A stretch of DNA of 64,000 nt, from contig NZ_AP026800.1 in NCBI RefSeq assembly GCF_033095945.1, positions 868,001 to 932,000 on the forward strand, given 5' to 3'. The translations under genes were made by a program, and so were the position numbers. Of the stretch, positions 56,621 through 64,000 are shown piece by piece (position 1 is the stretch's first letter; each line of letters starts with the position of its first letter). The notes under the pieces are model-generated. The model ran no database searches. It had not been told where the DNA came from and saw nothing but the letters and a program-made list of their open reading frames with translations. This DNA is from Bombiscardovia apis. Lineage in GTDB: Bacteria; Actinomycetota; Actinomycetes; Actinomycetales; Bifidobacteriaceae.

Positions 56621-58000
56621 ATGGGCACACAAACCATACTGATTGCAGTGAGCTTAAGTTTAGCGACCCTGCTACTTATCTGGCTTTCTCTAGTGATGGC
56701 TGCGGCAGAAAGCGCCGTATCTCGCGTGACTCGTTCCAGTCTCAACAATCTGATTTTGGGCTTACAAACTGACAATGAGCTCAGCCAGTTCTCTCGCATG
56801 AAGCGCATTGACAAGGTCCATAAGGTCCAATCGCTCATCATTGACCGCCATGCAACAACCGGTTCCTGCGCTTTCTTCCGCGTTACATCCAACATCTTTA
56901 CCGGCGTGCTCGTTGCCTGCCTGGCCAGCCTCTTTGACCTGCCTGAATGGTCAGATTTAGTCATTGGCTTGGTGTTTGCATTTATTGTAGCTTTTGTATC
57001 AGTAAAGATTCGACCCCGGGTCAATGGTGCACGCAAACCCCTAGACATCATGCTCAAGCATGTCAAAGTGGTGTCTTTTGCAGTAAAACTGACTCCTTTC
57101 GCACGCTCTTCCCGTTCAGAAATGATGGCTAAGTCTGGACGAGATAGTGATTTGTCCGACGACGAAGAGCTCGAAAAACTGCAAATTGAGCAAGGGCGCG
57201 CCATGGTTGACCAGCTGGTGGAAGCTGGCGCATTTGATCCGGAAATTTCCGAAATGCTCGACAACGTCTTAACACTCTCGACTACGCTTACCCGAGAAAT
57301 CATGGTTCCTAGAACCGATATGATTTGCATCAGCGATGAAACGACCCTGTCTTCGGCTCTCAAACTTTTCTCGCGTTCAGGATTTTCGCGTATTCCCGTT
57401 ATTGGCGACGACGTGGATGATTTGAAAGGTGTGCTCTACTTAAAAGACGTTGTCCGTTCCATCGCTTTTGACCCCGATTCCGAGGGCCGTGTCGTTGCCC
57501 CCCTGGCGCGTGAAGCTGTATTAGTTCCTGAGTCCAAGCCTGTCGACGATCTCTTTCACTACATGCAAAAGACCCGCCACCATGTCGCTGTTGTCGTTGA
57601 TGAGTATGGCGGTATTGCGGGCATGGTCACTATCGAAGATGCCATTGAGCAGATTGTGGGCGAGTTGGAAGACGAGCATGACCGTATTCAGCATGAGCAG
57701 CCACAGCAAGTAGGGGAGCATGAATGGAAATTGCCTGCGCGTACTCCCATTGCTGAGTTGGAAGAGCTCTTTGAGATAGACATTGATGAAGACGATGTTG
57801 ATACCGTCTATGGTCTGCTTACGAAGCTCCTCGGCTCTGTGCCTATCGTTGGTTCGAGCGCGGTTACTCGTGGTTTGCGCTTAACAGCGGCTGACGCTGC
57901 CGGTAGGCGCAAGAAAATAGCCACTATTATTGTTGAGCCAGCAAGTCAGTATGAAGCACCAGAAGAACTAGCGAAGGAAGGCGCGCGTGAATCAGCCTAG
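56621..58000 (+). CDS. CNNM/CorC-type transport protein with CBS domains
   Basis: A 459-residue membrane protein. The DUF21 region has helices near 5-30, 85-105 and 108-125; a pair of CBS domains follows ([19 protein letters not shown] and [25 protein letters not shown]), then the CorC_HlyC transporter-associated domain ([20 protein letters not shown]). Such proteins act in magnesium or cobalt efflux. It lies between ybeY and era, its usual place in Gram-positives. Confidence 0.93.
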   Translation: MGTQTILIAVSLSLATLLLIWLSLVMAAAESAVSRVTRSSLNNLILGLQTDNELSQFSRMKRIDKVHKVQSLIIDRHATTGSCAFFRVTSNIFTGVLVACLASLFDLPEWSDLVIGLVFAFIVAFVSVKIRPRVNGARKPLDIMLKHVKVVSFAVKLTPFARSSRSEMMAKSGRDSDLSDDEELEKLQIEQGRAMVDQLVEAGAFDPEISEMLDNVLTLSTTLTREIMVPRTDMICISDETTLSSALKLFSRSGFSRIPVIGDDVDDLKGVLYLKDVVRSIAFDPDSEGRVVAPLAREAVLVPESKPVDDLFHYMQKTRHHVAVVVDEYGGIAGMVTIEDAIEQIVGELEDEHDRIQHEQPQQVGEHEWKLPARTPIAELEELFEIDIDEDDVDTVYGLLTKLLGSVPIVGSSAVTRGLRLTAADAAGRRKKIATIIVEPASQYEAPEELAKEGARESA

Positions 58001-58096
58001 CCTGCCCGCGCGGTATGCTAATGGAAGAGGTAGCAGCTGTTAGCGTTTTGAAAGCAGCCATCCTCGGGTAGTTGTCTTCCCTACAGAGAGCAGAAT

Positions 58097-59098
58097 ATGA
58101 GTACAGTGGATTCCACCGAATCAGCCGCAAATCCCGCCAGCGAGCAGCCCAATCAGGCATATCGTTCAGGCTTCATCGCCGTGGTGGGCCGCCCCAACGT
58201 CGGTAAATCTACGCTTATTAACGCATTAGTAGGTCGGCAGATAGCTATCGCTTCGTCTCGTCCTGAGACCACCCGTAAGGCCATACGCGGTATTATGACC
58301 ACTCCTTCATCGCAAATCGTTTTGGTAGATACCCCAGGTATTCACAAGCCTAAAACCTTGCTGGGCCAGAGGCTCAACGATATTGTGCAGGATTCCCTCT
58401 CACAAGTGGACGCTATCGCTTTCCTGCTGCCAGCAGATCAGGAAATCGGCCCTGGCGATCGCCGAATTTTAAGCCGCCTTCGTCAAGACTTTGCCGTCAA
58501 GGAGTCCGAAGATAGCTGGAAGTGGAAGCTGCCACTCATTGCCGTAGTGACCAAGATTGACGAACTCAGCCACAAAGAGCTCATGGCTAAGTTGATTGAG
58601 ATAACCACTTTTGCTGATTTCTCCGACATCGTTCCTGTAAGCGCCCTAGAAGGTGACAACCTTAACGAAGTCAAGCAGGTCCTAATCGATGCTATGCCTC
58701 AGGGGCCACAGATGTATCCTGAAGAGCAGGTGAGCGAAGAGGCGCCAGAAGACACGATTGCTGAGCTTATTCGTGGAGCTTTCTTAGAAGAGTTAGACGA
58801 TGAACTGCCTCATTCATTGGCAGTTGTTGTCGACGATATTGAAATGCCGGGAGCAGATGGTTACACCCCCGAATCCAATAGCAACAAGGCTCTGGTGCGC
58901 GTTTCTATTTATGTTGAGCGCGACTCCCAAAAGCCGATTATCATTGGCCGCGGGGCTGAGCACCTAGTGCAGGTGAAGAAGAAGTTGCGTACCCGTATTA
59001 ACCAAGTTCTGGGAACCAAAGCCAAGCTTGACCTACACGTCAAAGTGGCCAAGAACTGGCAAGGCGACCCCAAGCAGCTTCAGCGTTTGGGCTTCTAA
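58097..59098 (+). CDS. era: GTPase Era
   Basis: A 333-residue 16S rRNA-binding GTPase needed for 30S assembly. G1 is GRPNVGKSTLIN, G3 DTPGIHKPKTLLG, G4 VVTKIDEL. The KH domain ends with HVKVAKNWQGDPKQLQRLGF. AGAGAGCAGAAT lies before ATG; an unusually long N-terminal lead of about 30 residues (VDSTESAANPASEQPNQ) precedes the G domain. Confidence 0.97.
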   Translation: MSTVDSTESAANPASEQPNQAYRSGFIAVVGRPNVGKSTLINALVGRQIAIASSRPETTRKAIRGIMTTPSSQIVLVDTPGIHKPKTLLGQRLNDIVQDSLSQVDAIAFLLPADQEIGPGDRRILSRLRQDFAVKESEDSWKWKLPLIAVVTKIDELSHKELMAKLIEITTFADFSDIVPVSALEGDNLNEVKQVLIDAMPQGPQMYPEEQVSEEAPEDTIAELIRGAFLEELDDELPHSLAVVVDDIEMPGADGYTPESNSNKALVRVSIYVERDSQKPIIIGRGAEHLVQVKKKLRTRINQVLGTKAKLDLHVKVAKNWQGDPKQLQRLGF

Positions 59099-59115
59099 GC
59101 TGCGTGAGATCGCCT

Positions 59116-59158
59116 AGCGACTGGTTGAGTTGAACTCGACTGGTCGCTTATTTTTTAG
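59116..59158 (+). terminator. era terminator (overlaps end of ligase gene)
   Basis: AGCGACTGGTTGAG and CTCGACTGGTCGCT pair with G-U positions and are followed by TATTTTTTAGG, 17 bases after the era stop. The right arm reaches the stop codon of the convergent ligase gene. Confidence 0.7.
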
Positions 59159-61154
59159 GTGTATACATCTGAGCGTTGAGCAAGTCTGAGTAGTGCTGAA
59201 TAACCTTGGGTCGGATGACCTTCATAGAAGGCGTCATCAGACCATTCTCCTGAGAGAATTCTTCAGGCACGATGATGAACTTGCGCACAGACTCAGCTCG
59301 TGAAACACCCTCGTTCGCCTTATCAACATACTCTTGAACCTCAGCGCGCACTACTGCATTTTGCACGGCCTCTTCTATGGGCATAGAAGCGTCAAGTCCT
59401 TCAGCTTCCAGCCAAGAGCGCAGCGATTCCTCGTCTAAGGTTACTAGCGCAGAAATAAAGGGTTTCTTATCTCCCAAAATGAGTGCCTGGGAGACGATGG
59501 GGGAGCGCTCGATAATCTCCTCAATGGGGCGCGGGGAGACGTTCTTGCCGCCGGCCGTGATGATGAGATCCTTCTTGCGCCCGGTAATGTATAAGAAACC
59601 ATCGTTGCTGAGTCGACCTAAGTCACCAGTGCCATACCAGCCGTCAGAAGTAAAGGCGGCAGCAGTAGCCTCGGGATTCTTGTGGTAGTGATGGAAGACG
59701 CAAGTGCCCTTGACTTGAATCTCGCCGTCGTGTGCGATGCGAACGGAAAATCCGGGGAAGGGAATGCCTACCGAACCGGCCCGGTATGGTGTGCCAAGTG
59801 GGCAGAAAGCACAAGGTGCAGTAGTTTCAGTGAGACCATAGCCCTCGTATACAGGAATATTGGCACCGCGGAAGAAGCTGAGCAGGTTGTGGTCTAGGGG
59901 AGCGCCGCCGGAGACGATCCACTTGGCGCGGCCGCCCAAGACTTCTCGCAAGGAAGAGTAAACAATAGGATCGAAGGCAGCTCGACGCAGAGCATTCTTC
60001 GCAGTTGGCTTGCCGCGCAAAGCAATATCGTTCATGTAAGAGCGGGCAGCCTCAGCAGCCTGCGCGAAGACCACGCCCTTGGCTCCGTGGCCTGCCTTCT
60101 GCGTTGCGGCATTGTAAATCTTCTCAAATACTCGCGGCACGCCTATAACAACAGTGGGCTTCGACTCCTGCAAATCTGAGAGCAAGGTCTTCAAGCCCTT
60201 GGAGATGTATACCTGCATGGAAGCGGAAATAACACCGTAAGAGATGGCTCGGGCAAAAGTGTGGGCCTGGGGTAGGAAGAGCAGAATGGAGCCGTTTTCA
60301 TCGTCGGTCAAATTAGGAATGAACGACGTGAGGTTGCGAGCTAGGGTGCAATAGTGCTCGTGGGTCATCTCAACGCCCTTGGGTGCTGCTGTTGAGCCAG
60401 ACGTATAAACAATTGAGCACAGGTCGCTCTTCTTTACCTCGGCGATTCGGGCATCAAGCTCCTCGTCGCTTATGGACTTGCCGTATGCTTGAAGCTCTTC
60501 TAAAGCGCCGGTCTCAAGGCAAGAAATGCGCTCCAAGCTGGGGCATTCTTCGATTGCTCCATCGGCTTTTTCTCGCATTTGCTTGGTTTGCACTATCAGC
60601 AAACGAGCGTCGGAATTATTGACGATAAGGCGAATCTGCTCAGCAGAGTCCGTGTCGTAAATAGTAGCGATAACGCCGCCAATAGCCAATACTGCGGCGT
60701 CTACGATATCCCACTCATACGAGGTTTGGCACATGAATGCGACAGTATCGCCTTTTTTGAAGCCGGAATGAATCAGGCCTTTGGCGGTCTGGCGGATGTC
60801 GCTCAACACTTCGCGCCCTGTGCGATAGACCCATTCGCCGTCCTTGCGGAAGTGCAGCATAGGAGAGTCAGGTGTGCGCTCTGCTCGGTCCTTGTATAAG
60901 GTGTATACGGTCATGTCGTCGGGGATTGAGCCCGCACCTTCAGTGCTCGCAGTGAGTAGGCCGGAAGCTTCGTCGATGAAGGTAGTAGTTGGGTACCCGT
61001 TGGCCCAGTCGTGCGTGTTGGGCAAAGCGATGTCTGCTTGCTGGCCGGCGAAGTTTTGACCGCTCTCCTCAGCAGCGTCCTGCTGGTGGTCCGTCTTTCC
61101 TGCGTGCTCAGCCATTTTCGCAGCGTAGTTCTTAATAGAATTCAACAATGCCAC
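59148..61154 (-). CDS. Long-chain fatty acid-CoA ligase (FadD15-like)
   Basis: A 668-residue AMP-forming ligase. It has CSIVYTSGSTAAPKGVEMTH (P-loop), YEGYGLTETTAP, YGTGDLGRLSNDGFLYITGRKKDLIITAGGKN and the C-terminal SPRPIEEIIERSP. The N-terminal 30 residues are an unusual charged lead rich in Gln and Glu. GTG at 61154 follows AAGGAG by six bases. It probably activates fatty acids for lipid synthesis or recycling. Confidence 0.94.
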   Translation of the reverse strand: MALLNSIKNYAAKMAEHAGKTDHQQDAAEESGQNFAGQQADIALPNTHDWANGYPTTTFIDEASGLLTASTEGAGSIPDDMTVYTLYKDRAERTPDSPMLHFRKDGEWVYRTGREVLSDIRQTAKGLIHSGFKKGDTVAFMCQTSYEWDIVDAAVLAIGGVIATIYDTDSAEQIRLIVNNSDARLLIVQTKQMREKADGAIEECPSLERISCLETGALEELQAYGKSISDEELDARIAEVKKSDLCSIVYTSGSTAAPKGVEMTHEHYCTLARNLTSFIPNLTDDENGSILLFLPQAHTFARAISYGVISASMQVYISKGLKTLLSDLQESKPTVVIGVPRVFEKIYNAATQKAGHGAKGVVFAQAAEAARSYMNDIALRGKPTAKNALRRAAFDPIVYSSLREVLGGRAKWIVSGGAPLDHNLLSFFRGANIPVYEGYGLTETTAPCAFCPLGTPYRAGSVGIPFPGFSVRIAHDGEIQVKGTCVFHHYHKNPEATAAAFTSDGWYGTGDLGRLSNDGFLYITGRKKDLIITAGGKNVSPRPIEEIIERSPIVSQALILGDKKPFISALVTLDEESLRSWLEAEGLDASMPIEEAVQNAVVRAEVQEYVDKANEGVSRAESVRKFIIVPEEFSQENGLMTPSMKVIRPKVIQHYSDLLNAQMYTPKK

Positions 61155-61416
61155 CTGTGCTCCTTACCGCAATTTGATACCCTAAGCCTAGCCTGCCTCG
61201 TGGAGATTCGCCGTGTTAGCGCATTTCACTTACAACTGAGTGTGCATTTAAACTTTATGATTAAGCAAATCGTGAATGCGACACTACTAAATCTAAATAC
61301 ATCAATCGAGCTTATCGGTGTTACCCGCTAATGTTAAGCATGCTTTGACGCCATATCTTATACCTCGCTAAGAGGGTAAACAGAAGCTGATAATGTGTGA
61401 ATCTTGCTCTATGTAT
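61155..61416. other. A+T-rich gap without recognisable gene
   Basis: 262 bases between the ligase promoter side and the unknown gene pair. It holds at most a short plus-strand frame (near 61257) with no ribosome site; I see no RNA gene. Confidence 0.4.
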
Positions 61417-61851
61417 TCACATGCCAAGTTGTTTAAAAGCTTCGGGAGCAAAACCGGCATTTTTATATGCTAAAAGGACTTGATATCCTAAATCCTCATT
61501 GTTGAAGTATTCTCCCATAAGACGAATAGCTTCATCTCTTGTTATTGGCTTGTCTATATAAGCTTGTTGAATAATGGCATTCTCATACATATCGGGCCTT
61601 AACCGTTGGAGTGGATTACCCTCTGCCCTGCATAGAATTACCAATATTAAAGCAAACATGAAGTCTCTTACATCTCCTGTAATCATATGTTGAGCAAGAA
61701 GAGCTTCGTATGGTTGATTAACTTTGAACTCTGCCGCAACAGCAAAAGATTTTAAGAGCTCATTCATTGTTTCCACTTGTTTCTCAAGATTTATGGCGGA
61801 AGACCGTAGACGGCTAATCTCTTTTTTTGCTGCTTCCTCGGTTTTGCACAT
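61417..61851 (-). CDS. Unknown 144-residue protein, paralogue 1
   Basis: No family is recognised. An N-terminal coiled-coil-like helix (residues 5-38, ISRLRSSAINLEKQVETM) leads to a conserved core: QPYEALLAQHMITGD, LCRAEGNPLQRL, AYIDKPITRDEAI, YFNNEDLGYQVLLAYK and PEAFKQLGM. A gapless hand alignment with the gene at 62080 gives 60 identities in 144 residues. Both have the same length when started at the ATGs chosen here. No signal peptide or membrane helix is seen. The A+T-rich composition differs from the flanks. Confidence 0.7.
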   Translation of the reverse strand: MCKTEEAAKKEISRLRSSAINLEKQVETMNELLKSFAVAAEFKVNQPYEALLAQHMITGDVRDFMFALILVILCRAEGNPLQRLRPDMYENAIIQQAYIDKPITRDEAIRLMGEYFNNEDLGYQVLLAYKNAGFAPEAFKQLGM

Positions 61852-62022
61852 GAGAGTAATCACTTTCTTCGTATTCTCTTTCGTACGGCGAAGTTCCTAC
61901 TTACAATAGACAATCGCTGTAATACAATGCTGAGAAGTAAAAGGGGCACAATGTAGAAAGAGTGAGAACGAAAATATCCGAACTGCAACTAGTAAAAGTT
62001 ATTCATTCGTATAATCCCTCTA

Positions 62023-62065
62023 AATGGAATGGGGAGGCTAATTAGGATTAGCGCCCCATTCCATT
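62023..62065 (-). terminator. Terminator hairpin between the two paralogues
   Basis: AATGGAATGGGG (62023-62034) pairs with CCCCATTCCATT (62054-62065), and the inner bases continue with CTAAT/ATTAG. It follows paralogue 2 and precedes paralogue 1, so each unit is a separate transcript or attenuated one. Confidence 0.7.
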
Positions 62066-62079
62066 AATGAGGTACTACA

Positions 62080-62514
62080 TCATAGGTTGAGTATCTCAAA
62101 AGCCCTCGGTGATGTTCCTGTGGCTTTATATGCCGCAAGAATTTTACGTCCGAGGTCTTCGCTATCAAAAACCCTGCCTATTACATGAATTGCTTCAGAG
62201 GCAACGATAGGTTTATCAACGTATGCTTCCTCCATAATCGAGTTTTTACGTAACTCTGATGGTATTGGCGGAAGTGTCCTGCCTTCGGCTCGACATAAAA
62301 CAGTGTCTATCACAGAAACTGCAAGTTTCTTTTCATCTCCTGTAATCATGTACCGAGCTAGAAAGGCTTCGTATGGTTGATCTTTCCTAAACTGTGTTGA
62401 AACTGCAAATGACATTAATAATTGTTGCATGCTGTCCAATTTGCTCTCAAGATGAGCAACAAAGTTCTGTAATTGTGTAATCTCATCTTGTATTTCTTTG
62501 GAAAAATGGTCCAT
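62080..62514 (-). CDS. Unknown 144-residue protein, paralogue 2
   Basis: A sister of the 61417 gene with the same length and the same blocks (DQPYEAFLARYMITGD, LCRAEGRTLPPIP, AYVDKPIVASEAI, DSEDLGRKILAAYK, PRAFEILNL). The start ATG at 62514 has AAAGG eight bases upstream. The upstream 110 bases share TCTCAGC, TTGTAAG and other words with the same region before paralogue 1, so the whole unit of about 660 bases was duplicated. The function is unknown. Confidence 0.72.
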   Translation of the reverse strand: MDHFSKEIQDEITQLQNFVAHLESKLDSMQQLLMSFAVSTQFRKDQPYEAFLARYMITGDEKKLAVSVIDTVLCRAEGRTLPPIPSELRKNSIMEEAYVDKPIVASEAIHVIGRVFDSEDLGRKILAAYKATGTSPRAFEILNL

Positions 62515-62596
62515 ATTCTCTACCTTTAAAGGAAAATCCACAAAAGGACTCTCAAGCTTTGAGCAATCGTGATTCTTTCTTACAACGGTGATTCGG

Positions 62597-62674
62597 TTAG
62601 AAAAACGCTGAGAAAAGGTAATGATGGGGTGCTAATGCAATCATGGCGGCGATTGTCTGACTTACTTTGTTCAT
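62597..62674 (-). CDS. Putative 25-residue peptide
   Basis: A frame on the minus strand starts at ATG 62674, eight bases after GAGGA, and encodes MNKVSQTIAAMIALAPHHY and six more, mostly hydrophobic, residues. It ends 83 bases before paralogue 2. The ribosome site supports translation; the length makes it uncertain. It could be a leader peptide or a membrane-active peptide. Confidence 0.35.
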   Translation of the reverse strand: MNKVSQTIAAMIALAPHHYLFSAFF

Positions 62675-63025
62675 GACCAGTTTTCCTCAGTGATAATCAA
62701 CAATATTTGTAACAACGATACGTGTTGCAATTCCTAGTTAATGAAATAAAGCTGGGAGTAAACACTTTACGACAGCGCTGATTTATGGTGTTAACTCTCA
62801 GTGTTGGTATGCATCCGTGTTCTGCAACAGGAATGGGAATGCGGAAACTTTATCTTTTTGAGAGAAGCTGACACATGTGACAACAATAGCGGTTGTATGA
62901 GTATTTCATTAGTGAATTGTTAAGTCAAGTAATGCTGTAAATAAGTAAATACTTTACCTCTGCTTAAACAGTTCAACCCTGATTTTTATTATAAATTTTG
63001 TTTGAGGTGTAAAAGAAAGTAGCAT
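62675..63025. other. A+T-rich gap with a possible minus-strand promoter
   Basis: No gene is visible apart from the peptides listed on either side. On the minus strand TTGACT and AATACT with a 17-base spacer (about 62898-62930 region) could be a promoter for the downstream peptide and paralogue 2. Confidence 0.3.
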
Positions 63026-63094
63026 ATGGTAATCCGTGCTGGGGCATGGATAAAACATGCAGCTAAAGTAATCTCTAAGAATATATGGAAGTAG
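63026..63094 (+). CDS. Putative 22-residue cationic amphipathic peptide (bacteriocin-like)
   Basis: ATG at 63026 opens a frame beginning MVIRAGAWIKHAAK and ending SKNIWK at TAG 63092-63094. It has four Lys, one Arg, one His, two Trp and no acidic residue, with hydrophobic and basic residues spaced as on an amphipathic helix. The AGA..I...A-K and C-terminal IWK pattern resembles leaderless bacteriocins such as those of the garvicin KS/aureocin A70 type. TATAAA lies at 62990 and a weak GAAAG seven bases before the ATG. The frame could also be chance; no immunity or ABC gene is recognised beside it. Confidence 0.35.
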   Translation: MVIRAGAWIKHAAKVISKNIWK

Positions 63095-63225
63095 TGCGTA
63101 TCGCCATACCAGTGAGTTTTCTTTGTTTGGTATATGATCAATGTTGAGGCATAGATTAGGGCCAACGTTAGTTGCTTTTGCGTTACTTACTACATATTCA
63201 GAAGATTTTGCAATTCGTAAGCAAA

Positions 63226-63261
63226 AACCCGGAAGTGCTGATTTCTCAACGATTCCGGGTT
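63226..63261 (-). terminator. tRNA-Ala terminator
   Basis: AACCCGGAA (63226-63234) pairs with TTCCGGGTT (63253-63261). On the minus strand the stem is followed by TTTTT, ideal for ending the tRNA-Ala transcript. Confidence 0.85.
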
Positions 63262-63266
63262 ATTTG

Positions 63267-63339
63267 TGGAGCTAAGGGGGTTCGAACCCCTGACCTTCTC
63301 CATGCCATGGAGACGCGCTACCAGCTGCGCCATAGCCCC
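63267..63339 (-). tRNA. tRNA-Ala (anticodon GGC)
   Basis: A 73-nt cloverleaf on the minus strand: acceptor GGGGCTA/TAGCTCC, anticodon arm TCTCC-ATGGCAT-GGAGA, T arm CAGGGG-TTCGAAC-CCCCTT region. CCA is not encoded. Its 3' end faces the A+T-rich segment. Confidence 0.95.
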
Positions 63340-63573
63340 GTTTCTTGAACCTCGAATAGCTTACACCAAATCGGCTGGAGTTTGCAAGTCAGTGTGTCGC
63401 CGAGCAAAATCTATAGTGCTGGCTCTGGTGCGCTGAGCTCGTGCTATTGCTTGAGTCGGTAGGGCTTTGCTGAGAACTCAATTGTTGCGGGCGGCTAGGA
63501 TAAAACTAAGAAGTGGTAGTACTGCTAGGGCTAGTAAGTAGTTGTAATGCAAGTTGGCGAAGGAGTTTGGCGT

Positions 63574-64000
63574 ATGGATGTCGTGGAAAAGAATGAGCAA
63601 GTCTGCATAGTGAATGCTTTGCCTATGGAAGAGGGGGAGCGCGAGCGCTTTATTGACTTGGCGCAGGGCGCCCAGCAATGGTTCATCACGCCGGACCAAG
63701 AGGGTTTGGAGACTTTGCCGAAGGACTGGCATGAGCGGGTAAACATAGTGTTGGGCAACCTGCCGCCCGCAGATATCGCCAAGTGTTCGAATTTGCAGTG
63801 GTTGCAAACGGAATCAGCGGGCGTCAATGCCTACCAAAAGCCGGGAGTTCTGGGGCCTCAGGTGAAGCTCACGGGCGCTTCTGGCGCCTATGGGAAAGCA
63901 GTTTCGGAACATATGTTCGCAATGATGTGGGCGCTGATGAAACATCTGCCCGAATATAGAGATTTACAGGACCGCAAGCAATGGAAACCCTTAGGTCAGA
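63574..64000 (+). CDS. D-2-hydroxyacid dehydrogenase, N-terminal part cut by window edge
   Basis: 142 codons are visible. The N-terminal catalytic half of the family is seen: WFITPDQEGLETLP, NIVLGNLPPADIAKC, LQWLQTESAGVNAYQ, VKLTGASGAYGKAVSEHMFA, and LMKHLPEYRDLQDRKQW. The GASGAYG and SEHMFAMM text match the dehydrogenases related to phosphoglycerate/hydroxyacid types. AAGGAG lies nine bases before the ATG. The NAD-binding domain is outside the window, so the substrate cannot be told. Confidence 0.88.
   Translation, partial: MDVVEKNEQVCIVNALPMEEGERERFIDLAQGAQQWFITPDQEGLETLPKDWHERVNIVLGNLPPADIAKCSNLQWLQTESAGVNAYQKPGVLGPQVKLTGASGAYGKAVSEHMFAMMWALMKHLPEYRDLQDRKQWKPLGQ

Noticed and set aside
61160-63266. 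Direct repeat of the tRNA-Ala 3' end as an attachment site
   Set aside because: No second copy of the tRNA 3' sequence was found by reading the segment.
63478-63807. 109-codon minus-strand frame at the right end
   Set aside because: It is antisense to the D-2-hydroxyacid dehydrogenase start, which has a ribosome site and clear family text.

Overview
The window comes from the chromosome of a member of the Bifidobacteriaceae. The best evidence is a full-length xylulose-5-phosphate/fructose-6-phosphate phosphoketolase gene (xfp, 9045-11519, minus) lying near pta and ackA, which is the core of the bifid shunt. Other pointers are the fused aroK-aroB gene, the alaS-ruvX-mltG-aroC-aroKB-aroQ order, a rhoptry-free SUF cluster sufBDCSU plus a SufT-like gene, and an LAXTG-type wall-anchored protein. 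By eye the base composition is close to half G+C, lower than gut bifidobacteria, so one of the lower-GC lineages (for example insect-associated) is likely; the species cannot be fixed from the sequence alone.

Layout. 1-9000: partial tag, yaaA, tRNA-Pro, a one-pass membrane protein, aroA, then ackA and pta on the minus strand, followed by two decayed sugar genes (a LacI-type regulator with in-frame stops and a frameshifted MFS remnant). 9000-19300: xfp, guaA, a zinc alcohol dehydrogenase, an SDR, an aminotransferase, an orphan PTS EIIC-type membrane protein behind a leader peptide and terminator, and xpt. 19400-29800: a small LEA-like protein, a PcrA/UvrD helicase with a long Ser/Gly/Tyr-rich linker, a CAP-domain wall protein, an NCS2 permease, a TetR/MFS pair with three matching operator palindromes, rpsD, and a small membrane protein. 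30000-44200: a phosphatase of the PGM family, alaS and its neighbours, the shikimate genes, a class II UvrA paralogue and pyrG. 44400-51900: the SUF iron-sulfur cluster operon and a uracil permease. 52300-61200: RNA methyltransferases, tRNA-Leu, HIT, phoH, ybeY, a CorC-type protein, era, and a fatty acyl-CoA ligase. 61200-63260: an A+T-richer segment next to tRNA-Ala with two tandem paralogous 144-residue proteins of unknown family and unannotated small peptides. The window ends inside a D-2-hydroxyacid dehydrogenase gene.

How the genes work together: xfp makes acetyl phosphate, ackA and pta convert it to acetate/ATP or acetyl-CoA; aroA, aroC, aroKB and aroQ give four or five steps of chorismate synthesis; guaA, xpt and the two NCS2 permeases handle purine and pyrimidine supply; the SUF genes form a complete assembly line without a SufR repressor gene beside them.

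Most interesting unexplained signals: (1) five copies of a 66-67 nt palindromic element whose 21-nt arms are conserved but whose 24-25 nt cores are unrelated and nearly constant in length; (2) a 22-residue cationic, acid-free amphipathic peptide ORF at 63026 resembling leaderless bacteriocins, close to the duplicated unknown genes; (3) a leader peptide with an RRLHVxLLR-like sequence before a terminator upstream of the EIIC gene; (4) a shared operator in three copies around the TetR/MFS pair.
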